A stretch of DNA of 64,000 bases from Paenibacillus algorifonticola (GTDB lineage: Bacteria > Bacillota > Bacilli > Paenibacillales > Paenibacillaceae): positions 62,001 to 126,000 of the forward strand of contig NZ_LAQO01000017.1 in NCBI RefSeq assembly GCF_000971975.1, given 5' to 3'. The notes under the pieces were generated by a model. That model searched no databases, was not told the origin of the DNA, and saw nothing but the letters and a program-made list of their open reading frames with translations. Below, one piece after another: positions 54,316 to 62,987 of the stretch. The translations under genes and the position numbers were made by a program. Positions within the stretch are counted from its first letter, which is position 1; each line of letters opens with the position of its first letter.

Positions 54316-55941
54316 ATGTCCGAAGTGAGAATACGTACATGGAGCTTAACCTTAATCATTGGTCTATGCCTATCGCTGTTTCCCAGCTCCTTATGGGCTG
54401 CTGTCTCGGTAAATCCGGTAGCAGGCAGCATCCATCCTGGCAGCCAAATTAACATTACAGGAACCTCAGACCTGTCCGAGGTCATTATTAAAGTATACCG
54501 TCCAGACCGCAGCATTCTATATTTTAATGTGGCCAAGGTGAGCAACGGCACGTACAGCGACACGATTACCCTCGGTGCCAATGAAGTAGTCGGAACGTAT
54601 GAGATCAACGTTGGACAAGCCGACCAGATTTCAACGACCAATGTGGTCGTGACAACAAGCACAATGGCGGCTGCTCCTGTGGCAAATCCGGCGAGTGGAG
54701 CGGTTGCAGCGGGAACAAGCGTGACGCTGAGCAGCTCGACAGCTGGTGCGGCTATTTACTACACGACGAATGGCAGCAATCCAACGACAAGCAGCACCTT
54801 GTACAGTGGGCCGATTGTCGTTAGCAGCGCGTTGACGTTTAAAGCAATTGCCGTTGCCGACGGCAAAACAAATAGCGAAGTGATGAGCGCAAGCTACACG
54901 ATTGCGGACTCAACTGGCGGCGGTGGCGCTGTTGGTGGCGGCGGTTCGACGGCTGTACCTAGCACGGACAAGGTCATTTCTACAAACGGCAATTTGACGC
55001 TTCCAGTAGGCAGAACGGGCGAGGTTAGCTTGAATAGCGAAGTAATCGTCTCGATTCCGGCTAATGCAACAGCGAAAGAATTGAAAATTACGATTGCCAA
55101 GCTGCAAAATGTTCAAGGCCTGCTCACGAACCAAGAGACGCTGGCTAGCTCCGTCTTTGAAATTTTGAAAAATTTCACGGAAAACTTCAGCAATCCAGTT
55201 ACATTGACGTTCACTTTCAACAAAGCAAGTCTGAAGAGCGGTCAAAAGGCATCGGTGTTCTATTTTGACGAAGTGAAGAAAACATGGGTAGAGGTTGGTG
55301 GAACGGTTAGCGGCAACCAGATTACGGTAGCGGTGGATCATTTCACGAAGTATGCGGTAATGGCTGTAGCTCAACCTATAGTCGAGCCCGTAAATCCAGC
55401 TCAGGAATTCAACGATATTTCCGGACACTGGGCAGAAGCAAACATCAAGAAAGCGATAGGCGCAGGCATCGTGAGCGGATATCCGGACGGCAGCTTTAAG
55501 CCGAATGCAACGGTAACGCGTGCAGAATTTGCAGTGATGCTGATGAACACGTTGAAGCCGCAAGAAGAAGGCGCGCCACTGACCTTCACTGATACAGCGA
55601 CGATTGGCGCATGGGCGCAAAAAGCAGTCGCGCAAGCGGTGCAAGCTGGCATCACAAAAGGCTACGCAGATGGCGCATTTCATCCGAATGCTCAAATTAC
55701 GCGTGCGGAAATGACGGCTATGCTGGCAAACGCTGCGGGTATAGCGGCTGATGAGAATGCGGTAACCGGTTTTGCAGATGATAAAGACATTCCAGCATGG
55801 GCGAAAAGTGGTGTGGCTTATGCGAAGCAAGCCGGCATCGTACAAGGGAAAGGCGATAATCAATTCGCGCCTCAAGCCCATACGACAAGAGCAGAAGCGG
55901 TAACGGTATTGCTGAATATATTGGCGCTGCAAAGCAAATAA
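54316..55941 (+). CDS. SLH-anchored surface protein with chitobiase/hexosaminidase C-like domain
   Basis: The 541-residue secreted protein has a signal peptide (TLIIGLCLSLF core, ending SSLWA), an Ig-like domain (~30-115), a CHB_HEX_C-like domain (~120-195: GAAIYYTTNGSNPTTSS, LTFKAIAVADGK), a Gly-rich hinge, a strand-rich domain (~215-355) ending DHFTKYAVMAV, and three SLH domains (~365-540; TVTRAEF, QITRAEM, HTTRAEA). GAGG is adjacent to ATG 54316; GTG 54325 has better spacing. The kinase and BTAD-regulator pair follow after a terminator, as at the 14.8-21.9 kb locus. Confidence 0.9.
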   Translation: MSEVRIRTWSLTLIIGLCLSLFPSSLWAAVSVNPVAGSIHPGSQINITGTSDLSEVIIKVYRPDRSILYFNVAKVSNGTYSDTITLGANEVVGTYEINVGQADQISTTNVVVTTSTMAAAPVANPASGAVAAGTSVTLSSSTAGAAIYYTTNGSNPTTSSTLYSGPIVVSSALTFKAIAVADGKTNSEVMSASYTIADSTGGGGAVGGGGSTAVPSTDKVISTNGNLTLPVGRTGEVSLNSEVIVSIPANATAKELKITIAKLQNVQGLLTNQETLASSVFEILKNFTENFSNPVTLTFTFNKASLKSGQKASVFYFDEVKKTWVEVGGTVSGNQITVAVDHFTKYAVMAVAQPIVEPVNPAQEFNDISGHWAEANIKKAIGAGIVSGYPDGSFKPNATVTRAEFAVMLMNTLKPQEEGAPLTFTDTATIGAWAQKAVAQAVQAGITKGYADGAFHPNAQITRAEMTAMLANAAGIAADENAVTGFADDKDIPAWAKSGVAYAKQAGIVQGKGDNQFAPQAHTTRAEAVTVLLNILALQSK

Positions 55942-55991
55942 ATGATAAATTAGTTCGTTGTGAGAAGAAAGCAGTCCCTGTTGTAACTGTA

Positions 55992-56037
55992 CCCTGTAGA
56001 GTAGACACTTCAAAATGTCTCTCTATGGGGTGTTTTT
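55992..56037 (+). terminator. Terminator after the SLH gene
   Basis: CCCTGTAGAGTAGACACT pairs imperfectly with AATGTCTCTCTATGGGG and TTTTT follows. It separates the SLH gene from the kinase pair. Confidence 0.7.
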
Positions 56038-56114
56038 AATGTTTTTTTTCCGAGTCTTCTGATAAGATATGAAGTGCAGCATAAAAGAACAATCTGCTAC
56101 GGGGGCATTCAGCC

Positions 56115-57923
56115 ATGCATAATAACTTGTACTTATCAGCCATGCTCTTGGCAGCCACATGCTGTTCCCTGATCATCTGCTATCTTTGCTTCAAAAGAAG
56201 AGAGCTTCCCATTGCCATTAGCTATGGATTAGGGATGATGACGGGTACCTTGTACACCTTCGGCTATGCTTTTGAAATTATTAGCGATTCTTTGGAGGAC
56301 ATCCGATTTTGGCTGCATATTGAATACATCGGTATTCCTTTCGGTACGATTTTGTGGTTTATTATGGTGTTGCAATATACGGGACGCCAGGCACTTGTCA
56401 CCAAAAAATTCGTCATTCTTCTTCTCTTCATTCCCTTCATTAATTTTCTAGCCCACCATACGAATGAGTGGCATCACCTCTTTTATACAAGCATGACCCT
56501 TGATTATTCAGAAGGCTTCCCGCTGGTTGTTTTGGACAAAGGTCCTTTCTACAAGCTCCATGTCGTCTACGCTTATTCGTTTCTTGTCATTGGCATGATT
56601 CTCATGATTCAAATGTTCTTAAAAGCCAATTCACGCATGAAAAAACAAATCGCGCTCATGATTATTGGCTCGTGGGGTCCTTACGGCTTCACTCTCGTTT
56701 ATTTAAGCGGCATTCTTAACATTCCGTATGATATTTCTCCATTTGGATTTCTAGTCTCTGGCATATTCTACATGTGGGGCATTTACCAGTTTAATATGTT
56801 GAGGCTGGCTCCGCTGGCGCTGCAAAAGGTTTTCGCCTCCATGCAGGATGCCGTCATGGTCTTCGATCTGGATAACACGCTAACGAGCTTTAATGAATCA
56901 GCGAAAAAAGTCATAACGGGCCTCCATAATAGCTGGATTGGACAACCAGCCGCATACATATTCGCACAATACCCCACTCTACTTGAAAAAATAGCTAGAG
57001 GCCCCGCTGTTGATCCTAAAGTCCGGCTTGCTGGAGATGGCGATGAACGGTTTTATAATCTTCATCTCTCCTTTATACTCGATAACCGGCGCAGACCCGC
57101 CGGCCAAATGCTGCTATTAAGCGATGTGACCGAAAGCGTCCGCAACGAGGAACGGCTGCAAGAAAATGCAAAACAGCTTCAGGAGCTCAATACGTTCAAG
57201 GATAAAATGTTCAGTGTAGTGGCCCATGATATTCGTGATCCGCTCGCAGTATCGCTGAATCTGATGGAGCTAATGGAGGACGAACTGCAGGACTACGGGG
57301 GCAAGCATGATGAAATTGTTCAGGAGATGGGCCAGCAAATTCAGAAGACGTTTGCTCTCGTAGAAAGCCTGCTCGAATGGTTTCGCAGCCAGCGGGGCGG
57401 CATGGTGTTTAATCCGGTGGTGCGGGATCTTGCCCCGACTGTAGAGCTGAATGCACGTTTCCTGCAAGTTCGCAGTGAAAGCAAAAGTATTCGTATTATA
57501 TCGGAAATTCCGCATGAGACGTTTATTTTTGCCGATAAGGAAATGCTAGATCTAATTATTCGCAATCTGCTGTCCAATGCGATTAAATTTACGGATTACG
57601 GAGGCAGCATTCGTGTAAGTGCAGAGCTTGCGGAGGGCAAAATGGTCGTCTCGGTCAGCGATACAGGTGCGGGAGTGCCGAAGGAGCAGATGGATTCACT
57701 ATTGCAGCAGGATGCATACCCTGTGCCTTCAATAGGAACCGCAGGTGAGCGCGGCGTAGGATTAGGCCTTACCTTATGCCGGGAGTTCGTTCACTTGAAC
57801 GGGGGCGAGATTTGGTTCGACACAGCGCCCCAGCAGGGGAGTACGTTTTATTTTTCATTGCCTCTACCTCCATCAGCACCAGCTTATCCCCATGAACAGT
57901 CGGAAAGGAGAGGGACAGGATGA
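56115..57923 (+). CDS. 7TM-type sensor histidine kinase (paralogue of 19016)
   Basis: The 602-residue kinase has seven or eight hydrophobic segments in residues ~5-235 (HisKA_7TM-like, with WLHIEYIGIPFG), a PAS-like region (~240-350: SMQDAVMVFDLDNTLTSFNES in part), an H box AHDIRDPLAVSL with His371, an N box IRNLLSNAIKF, G1 SDTGAGVPKE and GVGLGLTLCRE. It matches the kinase at 19016 in layout and many motifs. The stop overlaps the following response regulator start by four bases. Confidence 0.92.
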   Translation: MHNNLYLSAMLLAATCCSLIICYLCFKRRELPIAISYGLGMMTGTLYTFGYAFEIISDSLEDIRFWLHIEYIGIPFGTILWFIMVLQYTGRQALVTKKFVILLLFIPFINFLAHHTNEWHHLFYTSMTLDYSEGFPLVVLDKGPFYKLHVVYAYSFLVIGMILMIQMFLKANSRMKKQIALMIIGSWGPYGFTLVYLSGILNIPYDISPFGFLVSGIFYMWGIYQFNMLRLAPLALQKVFASMQDAVMVFDLDNTLTSFNESAKKVITGLHNSWIGQPAAYIFAQYPTLLEKIARGPAVDPKVRLAGDGDERFYNLHLSFILDNRRRPAGQMLLLSDVTESVRNEERLQENAKQLQELNTFKDKMFSVVAHDIRDPLAVSLNLMELMEDELQDYGGKHDEIVQEMGQQIQKTFALVESLLEWFRSQRGGMVFNPVVRDLAPTVELNARFLQVRSESKSIRIISEIPHETFIFADKEMLDLIIRNLLSNAIKFTDYGGSIRVSAELAEGKMVVSVSDTGAGVPKEQMDSLLQQDAYPVPSIGTAGERGVGLGLTLCREFVHLNGGEIWFDTAPQQGSTFYFSLPLPPSAPAYPHEQSERRGTG

Positions 57924-59095
57924 AGGTCATCATCATCGATGACGAACTGGCGATGCACCTGATTATGAACAGAATGCTGGGCAAAATCGACGAAGTCGAA
58001 ATTATGGGCAGCTTTCAGGAGACGGCTGCGGCGTTCTCTTTTTTGCAAAATCAGGAGATCGATATGATCTTTATGGACATTAATATGCCAAAGGAGAGCG
58101 GGCTGGAGTTTGCTCAGCGGTTAAGGGAGCAAGGCAGGCAGACGAAGCTGGTTTTTGTGACCTCGCATAAGGAATATGCGCTGCCAGCGTTCGGCGTCTA
58201 CGCTTACGACTATATGGTGAAGCCTGTCGTACAGGAAAGGCTTAGACAGACCATCCACAAAGCATTGTCTGAAGATGCTTCTGCTGTGCTGCCCGAGGAA
58301 CAGAAGGCTGCCCCGACCAAAGTGCTGTTCAATTGTCTCGGTAGAATGGAAATCCGCAGTGCCCGGGATGAAATTGTAAAATGGAAGACGAGCAAAAGCG
58401 CTGAGCTATTCGCCTATTTATCACTGCAAAAAGGCCGCCTCGTTTCGAGGGCACGGCTGATTGAGGATATTTTTGGCGGTATGCCCCGAAAAAATGCCGA
58501 AAGCTACTTGAACACAACCGCCTACCAGCTGCGCAAGCTGCTCGAAGCGAATGGACTTAAGGGGAGCCTGCACTCCGATGGTATTCACTATGGTTTGAAT
58601 TTGAATGAGGCGCGCTTCGATATGTTCAGCTTTGAAGAAGGCTGCAAGCAAATGGGGCTGATCCATGCTGAAAATATCGAGCAGGCGCTTGAGCTGGAGC
58701 AGCTTTATGTCGGGGATCTGTTTGGGGATCGAGCCTATCCTTGGGCGTGGAGTGAGATCGAACGTTTTTCGCAAATGTATATCGCCTTCTCCCAGCGTCT
58801 TTGCGATGCCTTGCTCCTTAGAGGGGATACGGCAATAGCCATCCGTTTGCTCACTAAACAGTCTGCTATAAATGAGCTGGATGAAGAGACAATAAAGCTG
58901 CTGATGCGCGCCCACTCTATACAGAAAAACAAAGAAGCATTAGTTCAGCAATATATTAAATTTGTGGATATGCTGCATCATGAGATGGGTGTCAGCCCGT
59001 CACCTGAGGTAACTATGCTTTATGAGCGGTTGCTGCGGGAGCTGAATGCTTACTGGAAGCAGCATAATGGAAGGGATATACAGAGAAAAATCTGA
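57920..59095 (+). CDS. Response regulator with SARP/BTAD-type output (paralogue of 20746)
   Basis: The 391-residue protein has a receiver (IDDELA, aspartate in IFMDINMPKESG, lysine in YMVKPVVQ), a winged-helix segment (~130-230: KSAELFAYLSLQKGRLV, AESYLNTTAYQLRKLL) and a BTAD-type region to the end (ALELEQLYVGDLFGDRAYPW in part). It shares the domain order and many motifs of the regulator at 20746. GGAAAGGAGAGGGAC precedes the ATG. Confidence 0.92.
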   Translation: MKVIIIDDELAMHLIMNRMLGKIDEVEIMGSFQETAAAFSFLQNQEIDMIFMDINMPKESGLEFAQRLREQGRQTKLVFVTSHKEYALPAFGVYAYDYMVKPVVQERLRQTIHKALSEDASAVLPEEQKAAPTKVLFNCLGRMEIRSARDEIVKWKTSKSAELFAYLSLQKGRLVSRARLIEDIFGGMPRKNAESYLNTTAYQLRKLLEANGLKGSLHSDGIHYGLNLNEARFDMFSFEEGCKQMGLIHAENIEQALELEQLYVGDLFGDRAYPWAWSEIERFSQMYIAFSQRLCDALLLRGDTAIAIRLLTKQSAINELDEETIKLLMRAHSIQKNKEALVQQYIKFVDMLHHEMGVSPSPEVTMLYERLLRELNAYWKQHNGRDIQRKI

Positions 59096-59253
59096 ATTTT
59101 TTGTATAGAATGGAAGACGGTGTATTCATTGTGTGATACAATAAATCACTGAGCTGACCAAATCGAATGGATAAATGAATTTGGCAGCCTTCAAGAGAAG
59201 CTAGAAATGCCATTCTAGAATCGGTAATCTTACTTTATAAGAGGAGTATAAAA

Positions 59254-60153
59254 ATGAAAAATTTCGCTGATGTGCTCATTGAAGAGATCATACATAAAAA
59301 CTCTGTATTAGTAGCAGGGTTAGATCCCGATTTACAATACTTCCCGGATTTTTTGATTGATAGCGGTGAGGTTAGCAACCAAAAAGCTAGTGAAGCCATT
59401 TATCATTATAATCGAATTGTAATTGATGCAGTGGCCGAACATGTAGTAGCTGTAAAGCCTCAGCTGGCTTATTATGAGGTTTATGGAAGCGAGGGAATTC
59501 GTGCATTAGAGAAAACGATTGCCTACGCCAAATCAAAGAATTTGATCGTCATCAATGATGCAAAACGTGGAGACATAGGCTCCACTTCGAGTGCATATGC
59601 AAAGGCATTTCTTGGGAATGGCTCCCTTGCAGGAGACATGGTTACCGTTAACCCCTTTCTGGGTAGCGATGGTTACCTCCCTTTCATAGAGGAAGCTGGA
59701 AGAAACGGAAAAGGTTTATTTTTACTAGTGAAAACCTCTAATCCCTCTTCACATGAAGTACAAGATGTAAAGCTGGAAAATGGAGAATTGCTCTATATTA
59801 AAATGGCTGATGATATAAACAAAATAGCGCAGCAAACACTGGGAGAAAATAATTACTCCTTTATTGGTGCGGTTGTTGGGGCAACCTATCCAATGGAAGC
59901 TGAGAAGGTGCGAAAATCATTGCCAAGCTCCATTTTTCTGGTGCCAGGATTTGGCGCACAAGGCGGAACAGCTAATGATTTAAAGCCATTTTTTGATGCA
60001 AAAGGATTAGGTGCCTTGGTTTCCTCATCCAGAGGCATCATCTATAACGGTTCAAAGGAAGAGAAGAAAACAGAAGCTGTCCTATATGAATTTATTGCGA
60101 AGGCTGCTAGAGAGTCTAATGATAAAATCAACGAGGTAAGGCTTAGCCATTAA
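59254..60153 (+). CDS. pyrF: Orotidine-5'-phosphate decarboxylase, long form
   Basis: The 299-residue enzyme decarboxylates OMP to UMP. It has the catalytic lysine in VAVKPQLAYYEVYG, the D-x-K-x-x-D array in NDAKRGDIGSTSSAYA and the phosphate-binding VPGFGAQGG. The length and DAKRGDIGSTS sequence mark it as the longer subfamily (about 270-300 residues) rather than the ~240-residue form usual in Bacillus pyr operons. No other pyr gene is near. AAGAGGAG precedes the ATG. It may be the cell's only copy, or a second copy serving the neighbouring cluster. Confidence 0.93.
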   Translation: MKNFADVLIEEIIHKNSVLVAGLDPDLQYFPDFLIDSGEVSNQKASEAIYHYNRIVIDAVAEHVVAVKPQLAYYEVYGSEGIRALEKTIAYAKSKNLIVINDAKRGDIGSTSSAYAKAFLGNGSLAGDMVTVNPFLGSDGYLPFIEEAGRNGKGLFLLVKTSNPSSHEVQDVKLENGELLYIKMADDINKIAQQTLGENNYSFIGAVVGATYPMEAEKVRKSLPSSIFLVPGFGAQGGTANDLKPFFDAKGLGALVSSSRGIIYNGSKEEKKTEAVLYEFIAKAARESNDKINEVRLSH

Positions 60154-60195
60154 TTTTTTAGATGTTTATTAAATTTTATTATGAAATTAAAGTTC

Positions 60196-60240
60196 AAGGG
60201 CTTTGTCTCGGAAATGGAGATGAAGTCCTTTTTTATTTTT
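60196..60240 (+). terminator. Rho-independent terminator after pyrF
   Basis: AAGGGCTTTGTCTC pairs with GAGATGAAGTCCTT (wobbles included) and a long T-rich run follows. It separates pyrF from the next operon. Confidence 0.75.
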
Positions 60241-60339
60241 TATCATAAAACGCGATAGGGAATTCAAATTAGATGACCACTAATAAACATATGAAATATT
60301 AACCAATTGCAAAGGTATCTGATGACATATTTTCCGTTT

Positions 60340-60345
60340 TATAAT
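60340..60345 (+). promoter_or_regulatory. Candidate -10 element of the nucleotide-metabolite operon
   Basis: TATAAT lies 49 bases before the GTG start of the cyclohydrolase-like gene. The -35 region is weak, so an activator may be needed. Confidence 0.35.
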
Positions 60346-60393
60346 ATTAAGAGTCATTTGTTGGAATAATTAGCGAAGAAGGGGTGAAGAATC

Positions 60394-61047
60394 GTGGTCA
60401 GTCATATTGTAATCAATCATGTGGTCAAAGGGAAGATTCATACGATCTTTGGGACGATGGACTTGTATCGTTTTAGTATAACAGATCTTTTGCAAGCGCC
60501 TTCAGAATCCGTTGAACACCTAGCAGTAGTAAAACGCAATGGAGTAGATTGGGATGGTCCAGTATTATGTCGTTTTAACTCGGCTTGTATAACAAGCGAA
60601 GTGTTTAATTGCACTAGATGTGATTGTAAATGGCAGTTGGACAAGGCTATGGAGTTAATAAGTGCTGAGGGACAAGGGATTATTACCTATCATGCCTCCC
60701 ATGAAGGACGAGGCTTTGGCCTGGCCACGAAGCTTCTTTCTTACAATAAGATGGATGAAGGACTTGATACTGTCGAGTCATATTCCCAATTGGGAACGGG
60801 GATGGAGGATGCTAGAAATTACAGAGCTTCTATCGCAATACTTAATTATTTTAACATAACTCAAGTTAGGCTTATAGGGAATAATAGAAAGAAATATGAA
60901 GCCACACGCAACGCAGGTATTCAAGTCGTTGATAGATTTGCTTTAGTTTATGACGGAACAGATCAGAAAGTTCTTAAATACTTGAGTAATAAGTCGAAAG
61001 AGCCTGAGCAAGATTTATTAAGAGATAGAATGAAAATAAATGTTTAA
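60394..61047 (+). CDS. Divergent GTP cyclohydrolase II (RibA-like)
   Basis: The 217-residue enzyme starts at GTG after AAGGGGTGA. It keeps the three zinc ligands of GTP cyclohydrolase II (NSAC, ten residues, then CDC), a catalytic tyrosine in LLSYNKMDEGLDTVES and the arginine in DARNYRA. The conserved RQEGRNIGL loop is changed to ASHEGRGFGL, with an inserted residue and loss of its first arginine. No ribD, ribE or ribH lies nearby. It could open the imidazole ring of GTP to make a pyrimidine precursor for a specialised product, or act on a different nucleotide; the first is inference. Confidence 0.82.
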   Translation: MVSHIVINHVVKGKIHTIFGTMDLYRFSITDLLQAPSESVEHLAVVKRNGVDWDGPVLCRFNSACITSEVFNCTRCDCKWQLDKAMELISAEGQGIITYHASHEGRGFGLATKLLSYNKMDEGLDTVESYSQLGTGMEDARNYRASIAILNYFNITQVRLIGNNRKKYEATRNAGIQVVDRFALVYDGTDQKVLKYLSNKSKEPEQDLLRDRMKINV

Positions 61048-61057
61048 GGGTGATATA

Positions 61058-61747
61058 TTGGATAAAATTTTAATAACGGGTTCTGGAGGGGGCATAGCTT
61101 CAGAGCTAATAAGGCAGTTAAAAGAGCGGGACGTTCAAGTAGTTGGTATTGATTTGAAGACTAGCTGTACAGCGGTGGACATTCCTATACATTGCGATCT
61201 AAGTGATGAGCATCAAATAAGGAAAGCATTCGAGTTATATAAAGATGATTTGAAAAACATAACGGGTATTGTTCATTTGGCTGGAATATATCCTAACCTC
61301 AGTCTTTCGCAATACGATTTATCATTATGGCAGAAAGTTCACGCTGTGAATGTAACTTCTTTATTTATTATCGTGCAATTATTGCTAGAACAAGGCTGTG
61401 ATACCTTACGCAACATTATTTGCACCTCAAGTACAGCTGCTAAAGTTGGGAGTCGTGACCCTGCATATGCATCATCGAAAGCGGCACTTCTCGGACTCTC
61501 AAAAAGCCTTAGCCTTTCATTGGCTCCGAAGGGAATAAGAGTTAATTCCATATTGCCTGGAATTATAGATACAGATATGTCAAAGGTACAAAGCTCAGAG
61601 AGGCGCGACTATCATCGACAAAAAACGCTGTCAAACACTATTGGCAGACCTGAGGAGGTAGCTAATGTCATTGCTTTCTTACTTGGTGATTACTCCTCAT
61701 ATATATGGGGCGCTTCAATAGATATTAATGGAGGTATGACATTTTGA
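61058..61747 (+). CDS. Short-chain dehydrogenase/reductase
   Basis: The 229-residue enzyme has the SDR cofactor loop TGSGGGIA, the NAG-like HLAGIYP, the catalytic serine in CTSSTAA, YASSK (Tyr and Lys) and PGIIDTDMS. An aspartate after the second strand (VVGIDLK) suggests NAD preference. TTG 61058 (AAGGGTG eight bases upstream) gives the normal SDR start LDKILITG; ATG 61040 is an alternative overlapping the previous gene by eight bases. It is the second gene of the packed operon; the substrate is unknown. Confidence 0.88.
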   Translation: MDKILITGSGGGIASELIRQLKERDVQVVGIDLKTSCTAVDIPIHCDLSDEHQIRKAFELYKDDLKNITGIVHLAGIYPNLSLSQYDLSLWQKVHAVNVTSLFIIVQLLLEQGCDTLRNIICTSSTAAKVGSRDPAYASSKAALLGLSKSLSLSLAPKGIRVNSILPGIIDTDMSKVQSSERRDYHRQKTLSNTIGRPEEVANVIAFLLGDYSSYIWGASIDINGGMTF

Positions 61748-62367
61748 GTGGACTATTAATTGCAATGTGCGGGCTGGACGGAGCAGGGAAGACTACACAA
61801 ATCGGTATGCTTACTAAATGGTTTGAACATAATAATGTGCAATTGTACAACACAAAGCAACCAACTGATCAATATAGAAATGATCCAAGGGTACGGTCCT
61901 ATCTTGATAATGGGCATGTCCATGACATGCGAGTGATTGCGATGCTGTCTGCTGCTGATCGAATAACCCATATGTATGATTTGGAGCAGCGTTTGGACGC
62001 GGGCATTCATATTATATCTGATCGATATATTTACAGTTCTTATGCCTATTTCAAGGTTCGGGGTATGGATATAAATGATATTAAAAATCTTTATGGTTCA
62101 ATACGCAAGCCAGATTTAACTGTTTTTTTGGATATTAAGCCCGAAATAACCATTAAGCGAATACAGGCCCGGGATGGGCATCTAAAATATGAAGAAAAAG
62201 ACCCTTCTATCTTTATGAATGTAAGGGAGGCTTTTCGAACGGTATTGCCTGAAGATGCTTTAATTATTGACGGGGAAAGAGATCCCCAAGATATTCATTC
62301 TGAAATTGTATTAAATGTAAAAACAATTATTAGCGCAAAGGGAGGATATTCGTATGGAGTTAAATAA
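61744..62367 (+). CDS. Thymidylate-kinase-like nucleotide kinase
   Basis: The 207-residue protein starts at TTG eight bases after GGAGG, overlapping the SDR stop. It has the P-loop GLDGAGKTT, the DRY motif SDRYIYSSYAY and a lid region with RIQARDG, as in thymidylate kinases. The cell's housekeeping tmk normally lies elsewhere, so this copy probably phosphorylates a nucleotide-like intermediate. It overlaps the next gene by 14 bases. Confidence 0.85.
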   Translation: MSGLLIAMCGLDGAGKTTQIGMLTKWFEHNNVQLYNTKQPTDQYRNDPRVRSYLDNGHVHDMRVIAMLSAADRITHMYDLEQRLDAGIHIISDRYIYSSYAYFKVRGMDINDIKNLYGSIRKPDLTVFLDIKPEITIKRIQARDGHLKYEEKDPSIFMNVREAFRTVLPEDALIIDGERDPQDIHSEIVLNVKTIISAKGGYSYGVK

Positions 62368-62977
62368 ATTTGTTGAAGTTGTAGACCGTTCATTTACCTT
62401 AGAAAGCAAAACGGAGTTAGAGCTAATGTGCGGCTTGCTAAAGGAACAGGTGAATCTACAGAAAGTTACAGAATGGCTTTCAGAATTGCGTCAAGAATCT
62501 GAGGATCAATTAGGTAATTTAGCGTCACTCATGGAAATTCATCCTTTGGGATTTGAAAAATATGTATTATGGAACAGCGAAGATTCGGGAATTCGTGGTC
62601 GATTGCATTACTGGCCGCAAAATAAATGGCCTTTTGAAAGTATACATGATCACAGATTTAATTTTGCGGTCATCCTATTATGCGGTGAATATACCCATGA
62701 AGAATATAAGGTCACGGAACTTGGGATGGATAAAGTAGAGATTGAATTAACTCGCAGTTCTAAGGTAGTAGAGGGCGACACTTATTTCTTTGAAGCTGGC
62801 AGCTTTCATCGAGTCATTCCAAGTAATGAAATGACGCTCTCCTTAATCGTTAGAAGCAAGGCGATATTACCTTATTCAAGGGTGATAAATCCAGACGATT
62901 TAAAAATGAGAAAGGCTTATGGCAATGTGAAAAAGTTTAAAGATAAACTTCTAACACTTGAAAACGCACTAATATAA
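62354..62977 (+). CDS. Cupin-like protein, possibly a cysteine-dioxygenase-type metal enzyme
   Basis: The 207-residue protein has an N-terminal helical part (~1-65) and a cupin-like barrel with a possible metal site: SIHDHRFNFAV (two histidines) and, about 50 residues later, AGSFHRVIP (a third). Cysteine-dioxygenase-type cupins use three histidines in this pattern, but I cannot confirm the family. GGGAGG precedes the ATG by eight bases. It overlaps the kinase gene by 14 bases, so expression is coupled. Confidence 0.6.
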   Translation: MELNKFVEVVDRSFTLESKTELELMCGLLKEQVNLQKVTEWLSELRQESEDQLGNLASLMEIHPLGFEKYVLWNSEDSGIRGRLHYWPQNKWPFESIHDHRFNFAVILLCGEYTHEEYKVTELGMDKVEIELTRSSKVVEGDTYFFEAGSFHRVIPSNEMTLSLIVRSKAILPYSRVINPDDLKMRKAYGNVKKFKDKLLTLENALI

Positions 62978-62987
62978 TGGAGGATAT

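Noticed and set aside
54910..56013. 367-codon antisense open frame opposite the SLH gene
   Set aside because: It mirrors the SLH coding sequence; the plus-strand protein has a signal peptide and three SLH domains, and the antisense product is rich in unlikely residues.
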